A DNA stretch of 55,537 bases from Halanaerobium sp. MA284_MarDTE_T2. GTDB taxonomy: Bacteria; Bacillota; Halanaerobiia; Halanaerobiales; Halanaerobiaceae. Under the pieces are notes generated by a model. That model was not told where the DNA came from. It saw only the letters and a list, made by a program, of their open reading frames with translations, and did not search any database. Shown here piece by piece: positions 7,356 through 15,050 of the stretch; positions within the stretch are counted from its first letter, which is position 1; each line of letters begins with the position of its first letter. Made by a program: the position numbers and the translations under genes. The stretch spans positions 1 through 55,537 of the forward strand of contig NZ_QPJE01000015.1 in the NCBI RefSeq assembly GCF_003337245.1, written 5' to 3'.

Positions 7356-8618
7356 GTGAAAAATTTTGAAAGATTAATAGGATTTGCAGCTGCTTTAATA
7401 GTATTAATTGGCGCTAAATTCTTTTTAAAAACAGATATTTTATTTTTTAGATTGCTTGTTGGTACAGGAATAGGATATACACTGACAAGAGCGTACACCG
7501 GATTTGCTGGAAGTGTAAACAGAGCCTACAGAACAGGTTCTACTAAATTAATGAGAACCCTGATGTTTATGTTTTTTATAACAGCACTTCTTACAACTGC
7601 ATTTCTTTTTGGAAAAGATCCTGCCAGCTATAATCTGTGGATCAACCCAATAAATACCGGTCTTCTTTTGGGAGGATTTTTATTTGGATTTGGAATGTCT
7701 CTTTCTGTATGCTGTGCAACTGGAGTTTTAACTGACCTGCCAGTAGGACTTCCAAGGGCATTTATTACACTTATTTTTTTCGGCATAGGTGTTTTCCTCG
7801 GCTTCCCGATACAAAATACAGCCAGCTGGGTTAAAGAATCATGGTACAGTACTTATATAGGTTATAGAACATCTGGTGGTGTATTTCTGCCTGACCTTTT
7901 CCAGGGAGATGGGTTTGAAGGTTATCTGGGAGGACTGGCATTTCTTGGCGGTCTCTGTCTTCTTTTCATAATTTTATCTTATTTCTATGAGCATTATCAG
8001 ATCAAAACAGGCAAATATAAAGGTCTTCCAATAGAAAAGGTTCAGGATGAAGTAGATTCAATCGATCTAAATAATTTTAAACTATTTAGTTCAGATACCT
8101 ATTATCACTTTTTTGAAAAACCCTGGACTCTAAAACAGGGTGGAATAGTTCTGGCGATGATCTTTACACTTATGATGGGTATTACCAGAGCCGGATGGGG
8201 TGCTTCTACTCCTTATGGAATCTGGTTTGGTAAATTTTTAATGCTATTTGGTATTTCTGCTGAATCTCTGGCAGAGTTTACACATATGTCAGCATCAGTA
8301 TTTGATCTGCCATTTTTTGAACATCAAATTTCTGTACAGAATTTTGGTATTATTGTTGGTGCAGTAATTTATCCTCTTACAGCCGCTAAATTATCCGAAT
8401 CATTTACTGCCGGATTAAATATTTCTAAAAAAGAAGCATTACTATATGCACTTGGTGGTATAACAATGGGACTTGGAACTCGTTTTGCAAATGGATGTAA
8501 TGTTGGAGCTCTCTATACACCAATTGCAAACTTCTCACTGTCTGGATGGTTTTTCCTAGTATTTATGATAATTGGTGGTTTTGTAAGTAATAAATTTACT
8601 GATAAAATTTACAGCTAG
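7356..8618 (+). CDS. YeeE/YedE family sulfur (thiosulfate) transporter
   Basis: Integral membrane protein of 420 residues with about nine or ten hydrophobic segments, in the two-repeat YeeE/YedE (DUF395) arrangement. Conserved cysteine-bearing segments are SLSVCCATGVLTDL in the first repeat and TRFANGCNVGALY in the second. Characterised members (TsuA) import thiosulfate; others are linked to selenium. The start is GTG at 7356 with GGGAGGT six bases before it. It lies 44 bp upstream of a persulfide/CoA-disulfide reductase, supporting uptake of a sulfur compound to be reduced. The exact substrate is inference. Confidence 0.8.
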   Translation: MKNFERLIGFAAALIVLIGAKFFLKTDILFFRLLVGTGIGYTLTRAYTGFAGSVNRAYRTGSTKLMRTLMFMFFITALLTTAFLFGKDPASYNLWINPINTGLLLGGFLFGFGMSLSVCCATGVLTDLPVGLPRAFITLIFFGIGVFLGFPIQNTASWVKESWYSTYIGYRTSGGVFLPDLFQGDGFEGYLGGLAFLGGLCLLFIILSYFYEHYQIKTGKYKGLPIEKVQDEVDSIDLNNFKLFSSDTYYHFFEKPWTLKQGGIVLAMIFTLMMGITRAGWGASTPYGIWFGKFLMLFGISAESLAEFTHMSASVFDLPFFEHQISVQNFGIIVGAVIYPLTAAKLSESFTAGLNISKKEALLYALGGITMGLGTRFANGCNVGALYTPIANFSLSGWFFLVFMIIGGFVSNKFTDKIYS

Positions 8619-8662
8619 TAATTTGGCTTTCAAAAATAAAATTTTACAGGAGGAAATTAATT

Positions 8663-10360
8663 ATGAGTAATAAAATTGTTGTTATTGGTGGTGTAGCTGG
8701 TGGTGCATCTGCTGCTGCCAGAGCCAGAAGATTGGACGAATTAGCAGAAATAGTTATGTTTGAGAGAGGTCCACATGTTTCTTTTTCCAACTGCTGTCTT
8801 CCCTATCGTCTAAGTGATACAATTGACAGCTGTGATGACCTTGTCTTAATGAGTCCTAACTGCTTTAAAACTCAGTACAATATTGATGCAAGGGTAAATA
8901 GTGAAGTCACTAAAATAAAAAGAAAAGAAAAAAAGGTAGCAGTCAAAAATTTAGAGACTGGTGAAGAATATGAAGAATCCTATGATAAACTAGTACTCTC
9001 ACCCGGTGCTAATCCAATTCTTCCAGGAAGTATCAAGGGAGTTAAAAAAGATAATGTATTTACAATCAGAAATGTAGTGGACATTGATAAATTATATAGT
9101 TATATTAATGAAAACAATATTGAAGATATTGCTGTTATAGGTGCTGGATTTATCGGTATTGAAGTTGCTGAAAATCTTCATAATGCCGGCAAAAATGTAA
9201 GTCTTGTAGAGGCAATGGATCAGGTAATGGCTCCTTTTGATTTCGATATGGCACAGCTGCTGCATAAAGAACTTTATGATAAAAAAGTAAATCTTGTTTT
9301 AAATGATGCTCTTGTGGAAATTACTGATGACTCTATTATCTTAAAGTCAGGAAAAAAAATCGATGCCAAAGCTGTTGTAATGGCAATTGGTGTTTCTCCA
9401 GAAACAGATCTGGCTAAAGATGCAGGACTGGAAATAGGAGAAACAGGTGGAATCAAAGTAGACCACAATTATCAGACAAGTGATGAGGATATTTATGCTG
9501 TTGGAGATGCTGTAGAAGTTTACAGCAGACTAACACACAAAAACACAAGACTGGCTTTAGCAGGGCCAGCACAGAGACAGGCAAGAGCTGCTGCTGACCA
9601 TATCTATGGTATCCCGCACAGAAACAATGGCACTATTGGCTCCTCAATAGTTAGAGTCTTTGACTTAAATGCTGCTTCTACTGGTTTAAACGAAAAAACC
9701 GCAAAAGAAGCCGGTATTTCTTATGATGTTGTATATGTTATACCTGGAGACAAAGTTGGTTTAATGCCGGAAAGCAATCCAATGCATTTTAAACTTATTT
9801 ATGAATACCCGACAGGAAAAATTATCGGTGCCCAGGCCATCGGTAGAGGTAATGTAGATAAAAGAATAGATGTAATTGCAGCACTTATTTTAATGGATGG
9901 AACATTAGAAGATCTCAAAGAAATGGAACTGTGTTATGCACCTTTATTTGGTACAGCAAAAGATGTGGTTAACCATGCAGCACTTGTAGGATTAAATCTA
10001 CTCAATGGGGTATTTGAACAGGTGAGAGTTACAGAAGTAAGAGAACTGGTAGAAAATGATGCATTTATAGTAGATGTCCGCGAAGAAGATGAATATGCGA
10101 AAGGACATCTTGTTAATTCTGTTAATATTCCTTTAAGTGAATTAAGAGAAAGAACTGATGAAATCCCTAAAGATCAGCCTGTATATTTGCACTGCCGTTC
10201 AGCACAGAGAAGCTACAATGCTGTAATGGCTCTACAGGGAATGGGTTATGATAATGTGTATAATATCTCAGGATCATTTCTCGGCATCTGCTGCTACGAA
10301 TATTATCTGGATCAAACAACAGATAGAGAAAAAATTGTAACTGAATATAATTTTGAGTAA
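8663..10360 (+). CDS. CoA-disulfide / persulfide reductase with C-terminal rhodanese
   Basis: FAD/NAD(P)H pyridine-nucleotide-disulfide oxidoreductase of 565 residues fused to rhodanese, as in Npsr and CoADR-RHD. An FAD-binding GGVAGGASAAARARR opens the protein. The redox motif SFSNCCLPY places Cys44 at the usual position, with a second Cys45 where relatives have Gly. A second nucleotide-binding site is AVIGAGFIGIEVAE. The rhodanese domain covers roughly 465-560 with active loop HCRSAQRS. It likely reduces CoA-persulfide or polysulfide to sulfide with NADH. It follows the YeeE transporter with its own AGGAGG site, so the pair form an uptake-reduction operon. Confidence 0.88.
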   Translation: MSNKIVVIGGVAGGASAAARARRLDELAEIVMFERGPHVSFSNCCLPYRLSDTIDSCDDLVLMSPNCFKTQYNIDARVNSEVTKIKRKEKKVAVKNLETGEEYEESYDKLVLSPGANPILPGSIKGVKKDNVFTIRNVVDIDKLYSYINENNIEDIAVIGAGFIGIEVAENLHNAGKNVSLVEAMDQVMAPFDFDMAQLLHKELYDKKVNLVLNDALVEITDDSIILKSGKKIDAKAVVMAIGVSPETDLAKDAGLEIGETGGIKVDHNYQTSDEDIYAVGDAVEVYSRLTHKNTRLALAGPAQRQARAAADHIYGIPHRNNGTIGSSIVRVFDLNAASTGLNEKTAKEAGISYDVVYVIPGDKVGLMPESNPMHFKLIYEYPTGKIIGAQAIGRGNVDKRIDVIAALILMDGTLEDLKEMELCYAPLFGTAKDVVNHAALVGLNLLNGVFEQVRVTEVRELVENDAFIVDVREEDEYAKGHLVNSVNIPLSELRERTDEIPKDQPVYLHCRSAQRSYNAVMALQGMGYDNVYNISGSFLGICCYEYYLDQTTDREKIVTEYNFE

Positions 10361-10459
10361 AATAATGCTGGCTGGGGACTTTATTGTTTAATTGCAACTT
10401 GATAATTTCTTCCAATCAGCTCGGTTAATACTAGTTATAATCGAAAATTAAAAGAGCCC

Positions 10460-10495
10460 GGGTACCTGGATTAAATTTCTAAGTACCAGGTACCC
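10460..10495 (+). other. Perfect 10-bp hairpin upstream of ABC operon
   Basis: GGGTACCTGG (10460-10469) and CCAGGTACCC (10486-10495) form a perfect stem with a 16-base loop, close before a terminator hairpin at 10502. It lacks its own T-run. It may be part of a leader or the 3' end of the reductase transcript; I could not match it to a known riboswitch. Confidence 0.5.
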
Positions 10496-10501
10496 CAATT
10501 A

Positions 10502-10533
10502 GGCCATCAGGATTAAACTTGGTGGTCTTTTTA
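10502..10533 (+). terminator. Rho-independent terminator
   Basis: GGCCATCA pairs with TGGTGGTC (allowing G-U) around a 10-base loop and is followed by TTTTT. It probably ends the YeeE-reductase transcript, since a promoter-like pair follows at 10551. Confidence 0.7.
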
Positions 10534-10550
10534 ATCATTTATCAGCTATT

Positions 10551-10580
10551 TTGAAATTGATAATTTACAGCAAATATGAT
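10551..10580 (+). promoter_or_regulatory. Candidate promoter of taurine-type ABC operon
   Basis: TTGAAA (10551-10556) and TATGAT (10575-10580) are separated by 18 bases, downstream of a terminator and 65 bases before the permease start. Confidence 0.45.
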
Positions 10581-10645
10581 ATCTTGAATGGTAGTATATG
10601 ACTTATGTTCAAAAAGATTGTGATAATTATGAGGATGTGTAAAAA

Positions 10646-11503
10646 ATGGCTTTAAATAAAAAGAAAAACAATAAACAAAAAGAAAAGCCAGCAGCAAATC
10701 ATCCAAAAGTTAACCGCGAATCTGAAAAAAATAAAAAAACTAAAACAGAAAAGGCCCTCACTTTTATAACCTGGGCTTCTATTTTTCTTACCTGGTATAT
10801 AATTACTAAGTTAGGTATCTTTACTCCCACTCTTCTTCCTGGACCTGCAAGAGTCTGGATGGCGTTTTTAAGAATTCTAGAAAATGGTTATAATGGAGTT
10901 CCTCTCTGGCTTCATTTAGGAGCCAGTTTTAAACGCTTATTTGTGGCGCTCTTCTTTGCCATCTTTACTGCTGTTCCTCTTGGTTTATTAAGTGGTTATT
11001 TTGACAAAGTTGAAGCAGTAATTGATTCTGTTGTAGAATTTTATCGTCCCTTACCACCACTAGCTTATTATACACTTCTAGTGCTCTGGTTTGGAATCGA
11101 TGATACCTCCAAACAGATTCTCTTATTTTTAGCTGGCTTTGCTCCTATTTATATCGCCTGTGTTTCTGCAGTCCGGAAGTTAAATCAGGACTTTGTCTTA
11201 AGTGCACGCTCACTGGGAGCAGCTCAAAAGGATGTTTTTTTTAAAATTGTGCTTCCTGCTTCTCTACCTGAAATTTTTACTGGAATTAGAACCGCCTTTG
11301 GTGTTGCCTATACAACCCTTGTCTCCTCAGAAATGGTTGCCGCAACATCTGGCATAGGCTGGATGGTTTTAGATGCATCCAATTTTTTGAAAAGTGATGT
11401 AATTTTTGTTGGAATTATAATTATGGGAATTACAGGTGTGATAATTGATGCTGGTTTAAGATTTCTAGAAAGAAAAATTATTTTTTGGAAGGGTCATGTT
11501 TAA
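10646..11503 (+). CDS. Taurine/sulfonate-type ABC transporter permease
   Basis: Inner-membrane permease of 285 residues in the SsuC/TauC/NrtB class, which imports small sulfonates, nitrate or related anions. After a Lys-rich cytoplasmic N-terminus come about six membrane segments. The EAA loop that contacts the ATPase reads ARSLGAAQKDVFFKIVLPAS. The stop codon TAA (11501-11503) is the first part of the 9-bp target duplication of a MITE inserted immediately downstream. Permease, binding protein and ATPase follow in order on one strand. Substrate is inferred only from family and the sulfur-gene context. Confidence 0.85.
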   Translation: MALNKKKNNKQKEKPAANHPKVNRESEKNKKTKTEKALTFITWASIFLTWYIITKLGIFTPTLLPGPARVWMAFLRILENGYNGVPLWLHLGASFKRLFVALFFAIFTAVPLGLLSGYFDKVEAVIDSVVEFYRPLPPLAYYTLLVLWFGIDDTSKQILLFLAGFAPIYIACVSAVRKLNQDFVLSARSLGAAQKDVFFKIVLPASLPEIFTGIRTAFGVAYTTLVSSEMVAATSGIGWMVLDASNFLKSDVIFVGIIIMGITGVIIDAGLRFLERKIIFWKGHV

Positions 11504-11509
11504 CTATAT

Positions 11510-11702
11510 CTGGACTTTCCCCATTTTTTATATACTGCTGCAAAAAGGGGAGATGCAGGAATATTGAAATTTTTAGTCAATGAATCTTAACGAAATGTGC
11601 CCTATTTCACACCCGAATTGAGTTTTAGATAAATCTAAAAATTTCGTTGATGACTAAAGCCCCCTTTTTGCAGCTTGAAAATAAATTTTGGGGAAACTCC
11701 TA
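11510..11702 (+). mobile_element. MITE copy 1 (193 bp, 9-bp TSD)
   Basis: The element runs from CTGGACTTTCCCC to GGGGAAACTCCTA, ends that are imperfect inverted repeats. Perfect 9-bp direct repeats TAACTATAT flank it at 11501-11509 and 11703-11711. Internal inverted arms CTGCAAAAAGGGG and CCCCTTTTTGCAG add further fold-back. It contains no ORF. Both ends are identical, in inverse orientation, to the shorter copy at 28402-28516. It separates the permease from the binding-protein gene. A parent transposase with 9-bp duplications (IS4-like or ISLre2-like) is a guess. Confidence 0.85.
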
Positions 11703-11737
11703 TAACTATATTGTTTGAAATATATTAAAATATTGTG

Positions 11738-11772
11738 AGATAAATTTTAAAACTATTAGATTTGACGTAACG
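11738..11772 (+). promoter_or_regulatory. Shared leader motif, copy 1
   Basis: AGATAAATT, two extra T residues, then AAAACTATTAGATTTGACG and TAACG is repeated, apart from the 2-base gap, before the FNT channel gene at 28340-28372 in the matching orientation. Here AGATTTG and a downstream CAAATCT form a 7-bp stem ending at the Shine-Dalgarno GGAGGG. TTGACGTAACGTATCACAA has the look of a CRP/FNR-family operator. Function is inferred. Confidence 0.55.
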
Positions 11773-11797
11773 TATCACAAATCTGGAGGGAAAGACA

Positions 11798-12883
11798 ATG
11801 AAAAATAAATATTTAAAAAAGATAATGCTTATTTTCTTAATCACATCTCTGGCTTTAACTTTAACTGCCTGTAGTAATGAGCAGGCTCAAAATGAAGGTC
11901 AAGAAATTAAAAATACAGCTGCTGAGGAAGAACTGCCAGAAGAGATTAATTTTGGGATTTTAAGGGTTCCAAATGATGAAACTATTGCTCTTGCAGAAGG
12001 TTTTTTTGATAAATATTTTACCGAACGTGGAATTAAAGTTAATACCAGAATTTTTGACTCAGGTGTAGAGGCCAATCAGGCTTTAGCTTCCGGCAGTATT
12101 GATTTTGCAACTATGGGAAACACCAATGCTATTACTGCTCTAGCACGTGAACTTAATGTTGAATTAGTCTGGATTCATGAAGTTTTGGGAGAAAATGAAG
12201 CTCTGGCAGTCAAAAATGGTTCTGGAATTGAAAAAGTTGAAGATCTAGTTGGAAAAAGAATTGCAGTCCCTTTTGCTTCTACTTCCCACTATATTCTTTT
12301 AAATGTACTAAAAGAAGCAGGCATAGAAGATCAGGTCCAGCTGTTGGATATGCAGACTGCCGAAATTGTAGCAGCCTGGGAGCGCGGTGATATTCAGGCA
12401 GCTTATACCTGGCAGCCAACCCTGGCCCAGCTTTTAAAAAGCGGCTATACTTTAACTGACAGCAGCGAAATGGCTGAAAAAGGGTATATAACTGCCAATG
12501 TAGAGGTTGTTCGTAAGAAGTTTTCAGAGAAATATCCCGAATTAGTTGCTGATTTTATTTCTGCTTTAAGTGAAGCCGGTGACATTTATAGAAATAATCC
12601 GAAAAAAGCAGCTGAAATTGCAGGTAATGAACTTGGAATTGAAACCGAAGTCGCTCTCCATCAGATGCGCGGCACCACCTGGAAAACTAGAGAAGAACTT
12701 TTAAGTCAAGATTTCTTTGGCACTGCTGATCAGCCTGGCAGCTTTGCTAAAGTGATGAAAGATACTTCTGACTTTCTGCAGCGGCAGGGCTCTATAGAAG
12801 AATCTCCTTCTCAAGCAGCTTTTAATAAATATGTTAATCCAGAATATATAAAAATATCTTTAAAAAATGATCAGAATAATTAA
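11798..12883 (+). CDS. Taurine/sulfonate-type ABC substrate-binding lipoprotein
   Basis: Extracytoplasmic binding protein of 361 residues. A signal peptide ends in lipobox LTAC with Cys25, so it is tethered to the membrane. The mature domain follows the NrtA/SsuA/TauA fold: GSIDFATMGNTNAI, VEDLVGKRIAVPFAST, and TAEIVAAWERGDIQAAYTW, the last closely recalling TauA. It sits 294 bp after the permease, separated by MITE copy 1 and a shared leader motif, and may therefore have its own promoter. Ligand (taurine, other sulfonate, or another sulfur anion) not decidable from sequence. Confidence 0.85.
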   Translation: MKNKYLKKIMLIFLITSLALTLTACSNEQAQNEGQEIKNTAAEEELPEEINFGILRVPNDETIALAEGFFDKYFTERGIKVNTRIFDSGVEANQALASGSIDFATMGNTNAITALARELNVELVWIHEVLGENEALAVKNGSGIEKVEDLVGKRIAVPFASTSHYILLNVLKEAGIEDQVQLLDMQTAEIVAAWERGDIQAAYTWQPTLAQLLKSGYTLTDSSEMAEKGYITANVEVVRKKFSEKYPELVADFISALSEAGDIYRNNPKKAAEIAGNELGIETEVALHQMRGTTWKTREELLSQDFFGTADQPGSFAKVMKDTSDFLQRQGSIEESPSQAAFNKYVNPEYIKISLKNDQNN

Positions 12884-12913
12884 AGAAGTAATTTTCAATT
12901 ATATATATAGTAT

Positions 12914-12983
12914 GGTTCTCCCGTAAAAAGGTTATTTGCGTCTCTAACTCATTTTTCGTAAATACCCTTTTTGTGGACACACC
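12914..12983 (+). mobile_element. Candidate 70-bp MITE in tauA-tauB gap
   Basis: A short element from GGTTCTCCCG to GGACACACC has imperfect terminal inverted repeats (19 of 27 matching) including AAAAAGG/CCTTTTT and TATTT/AAATA. Perfect 7-bp direct repeats ATAGTAT flank it at 12907-12913 and 12984-12990. Its sequence is unrelated to the two 9-bp-TSD elements. It could instead be an mRNA hairpin tuning expression of the ATPase gene. Confidence 0.55.
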
Positions 12984-13015
12984 ATAGTATAGTTAATCAG
13001 GAAAGGATATCTTTT

Positions 13016-13810
13016 ATGTCTGCTCAAACAAATAAAGAAAGCTTAATTAAAATTGAAAATATGAGTCTGGAGTATGGGGAAAGTATTAACTCTACTCTGG
13101 CTCTAAAAAATATCAACTTAGAAATTAATAAAGGTGAGTTCATCTGTGTTTTAGGACCTTCCGGCTGTGGTAAAAGTTCACTGCTTAAATGTATTGCTGG
13201 TTATGTAAAGCCTACTTCCGGCAGAGTTTTAATGCAGGGAAAAGAAGTTGATGGACCTGACTGGCATCGAGGTGTCGTTTTTCAATCTCCCACTCTTTAC
13301 CCCTGGATGACAGTTAATGAAAATGTAGAATTTGGCCCCAAAATGCGCGATTTACCTAAAACTGAAATTAAAGAAATCCGAGAATTTTTCTTAGATGAAG
13401 TTAATTTAAGCGGTTTTGGGGAAAACTACACCTTTGAATTATCCGGAGGTATGAAACAGCGGGTAGCTATTGCTCGAGTTCTGGCAAATTATCCTCAGGT
13501 AGTTCTAATGGATGAACCTTTTGGAGCTCTGGATGCTTTAACCAGAGAAAATATGCAGAACTTAATTCGCAATATCTGGAAAGAAAACAACACTACTATC
13601 TTTTTTATCACTCATGATGTAGATGAAGCGCTTTTGCTGGCTAATAGAGCTGTTGTGATGTCCAAACAGCCGGGAGAAATTATAAAAATCTTTAATGTTG
13701 ATTTTACCAATCAAATTTTTGAAAAAGGTTCTAAAGAAGTAATTTATAATGAAGATTATTTTGAAGTCAAAAATGAAATTATGGATATCATCCACAGCCA
13801 AATTGATTAA
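13016..13810 (+). CDS. Taurine/sulfonate-type ABC transporter ATPase
   Basis: ATPase subunit of the importer, about 264 residues. Walker A is GPSGCGKSS, the signature LSGGMKQR, Walker B VVLMDEPFGALD, and the H-loop ITHDVDEA, all intact. ATG at 13016 is chosen because AGGAAAGG lies at proper distance. An in-frame ATG at 12971 would start inside the palindromic element and add 15 unrelated residues. It is last in the permease/binding protein/ATPase set; a perfect palindromic terminator follows at 13906. Confidence 0.88.
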   Translation: MSAQTNKESLIKIENMSLEYGESINSTLALKNINLEINKGEFICVLGPSGCGKSSLLKCIAGYVKPTSGRVLMQGKEVDGPDWHRGVVFQSPTLYPWMTVNENVEFGPKMRDLPKTEIKEIREFFLDEVNLSGFGENYTFELSGGMKQRVAIARVLANYPQVVLMDEPFGALDALTRENMQNLIRNIWKENNTTIFFITHDVDEALLLANRAVVMSKQPGEIIKIFNVDFTNQIFEKGSKEVIYNEDYFEVKNEIMDIIHSQID

Positions 13811-13905
13811 ATTTAAGATCTTTAACTAGAGTGTAAATTTGATCAAAATCTTAAGAAAATATAATTGGCTTTAAAATAATCTATAAATATATGTACAAAC
13901 AACAT

Positions 13906-13930
13906 AAAGGAGCCCTTAAGGGCTCCTTTT
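13906..13930. terminator. Bidirectional terminator between ATPase and rhodanese genes
   Basis: AAAGGAGCCCTT and AAGGGCTCCTTT form a perfect 24-bp palindrome followed by T residues, lying between convergent genes, so it can serve both. Confidence 0.85.
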
Positions 13931-14006
13931 TAATATCTATAAATTTTATTTTATCAGATATTCAGTTTTTTAATTTTCAATTTACTGCACTAAATTTACT
14001 GCACTA

Positions 14007-14903
14007 CTACTTTACTACTTCATAACCTTTGTTAGACCAACCATAAGGCTTGTTAGCAGGAGTACCCATACCACCATTAAGTGATACAGCATCATAACCT
14101 AACATTCTTAAACCTGCTACGGCCTGACCTGCTGTTTGACCTGTGTAGCAGTAAACTACTATCTTTTTATCCTGCGGCAGCTGTCCAAAATACTGCTGCA
14201 TACCAGCACCCCAGGGAATATTAACTGCACCTTTGATGTGACCTTCAGCAAAATCTTTAGGCTGTCTGATTGATACTATCATTATATCTGCACCAGAATC
14301 TACAGCCATTTTTAACATATCTTCAGCAATCTTATAGTTTTTATATATTGTATCACTAACATCAGCTAAACCTGCATAGTAATCTTCAACTGCAGCTTTA
14401 AGATCTGCATTAATCTTATAATCTGTAACTCCACCAAGTTGATGTGCTTCAGTTTCAACTATTTCTTCATAACCTGCAACTCTTGAAATACCTAAGTTCC
14501 AGCCAAATCTAACTGACTTAGCCTCAAAACCAGCAAAATTTAATAAAGCAGCTGTCTGGTTAGCAGTCTGAGCTGTATAGCAGTAAACATAAATTGTTTT
14601 ATCTCCGGGTAACTTATCTAAAGCAGCTGGAATTGCTTCTGGGCCCCAGGGTATATTAACTGCACCTTTTACGTGACCTTCATTATAAACATCAGGCTGT
14701 CTGATATCTAAAATAAAGAGATCTTCTCCAGCCTTAACTTTTTCTACAAACTCTGCTTCTCCTATCATAGAATTATCGGAAGGCAGATCTGCAAAATAAC
14801 CATTAACTGCATCTTCTACTGCATCTGACACCGCAAAAGCAGAGGCGGAAAGTACTAGAGCCATTACAACAAAAACAGCTGTTAATATAATTTTTCTTTT
14901 CAT
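14007..14903 (-). CDS. Exported tandem-domain rhodanese
   Basis: Sulfurtransferase of 298 residues with a Sec signal peptide (cleavage near AFA, residue 24) and two rhodanese domains. Each has an intact CYT-QTA active loop: Cys108 in VYCYTAQTA and Cys252 in VYCYTGQTAG. Conserved substrate-side segments EGHVKGAVNIPWG and EGHIKGAVNIPWG recur in both, showing internal duplication. It would act outside the membrane on thiosulfate or polysulfide. It sits beside a second exported rhodanese and near the YeeE-reductase genes, supporting a role in extracellular sulfur handling. The true sulfur donor is unknown. Confidence 0.85.
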   Translation of the reverse strand: MKRKIILTAVFVVMALVLSASAFAVSDAVEDAVNGYFADLPSDNSMIGEAEFVEKVKAGEDLFILDIRQPDVYNEGHVKGAVNIPWGPEAIPAALDKLPGDKTIYVYCYTAQTANQTAALLNFAGFEAKSVRFGWNLGISRVAGYEEIVETEAHQLGGVTDYKINADLKAAVEDYYAGLADVSDTIYKNYKIAEDMLKMAVDSGADIMIVSIRQPKDFAEGHIKGAVNIPWGAGMQQYFGQLPQDKKIVVYCYTGQTAGQAVAGLRMLGYDAVSLNGGMGTPANKPYGWSNKGYEVVK

Positions 14904-14992
14904 TTTATTCCTCCTAGATTTTTTTAATAAAGATTTTTAAAACTGAATCACAAAACTGCAGTATATTACCATATTTTTCACAAACTTCATTA

Positions 14993-15040
14993 AATAAAAA
15001 GTTCTTAACCACAGTATTTATAATCAATCAGTTAAGAACT
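14993..15040 (-). terminator. Terminator of the lipoprotein rhodanese gene
   Basis: On the minus strand AGTTCTTAAC and GTTAAGAACT form a 10-bp stem, followed by TTTTTATTT, just beyond the stop at 15051. It suggests the two rhodaneses are separately transcribed. Confidence 0.7.
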
Positions 15041-15050
15041 ATTTATTTTT

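Noticed and set aside
10440-10500. Guanidine-I (ykkC) riboswitch before the taurine-type transporter.
   Set aside because: AAAGAGCCCGGG is suggestive, but the other conserved ykkC segments are absent.
12971-13015. In-frame ATG extending the ABC ATPase by 15 residues.
   Set aside because: It starts inside the palindromic element, has no ribosome site, and the next ATG at 13016 has a good one.
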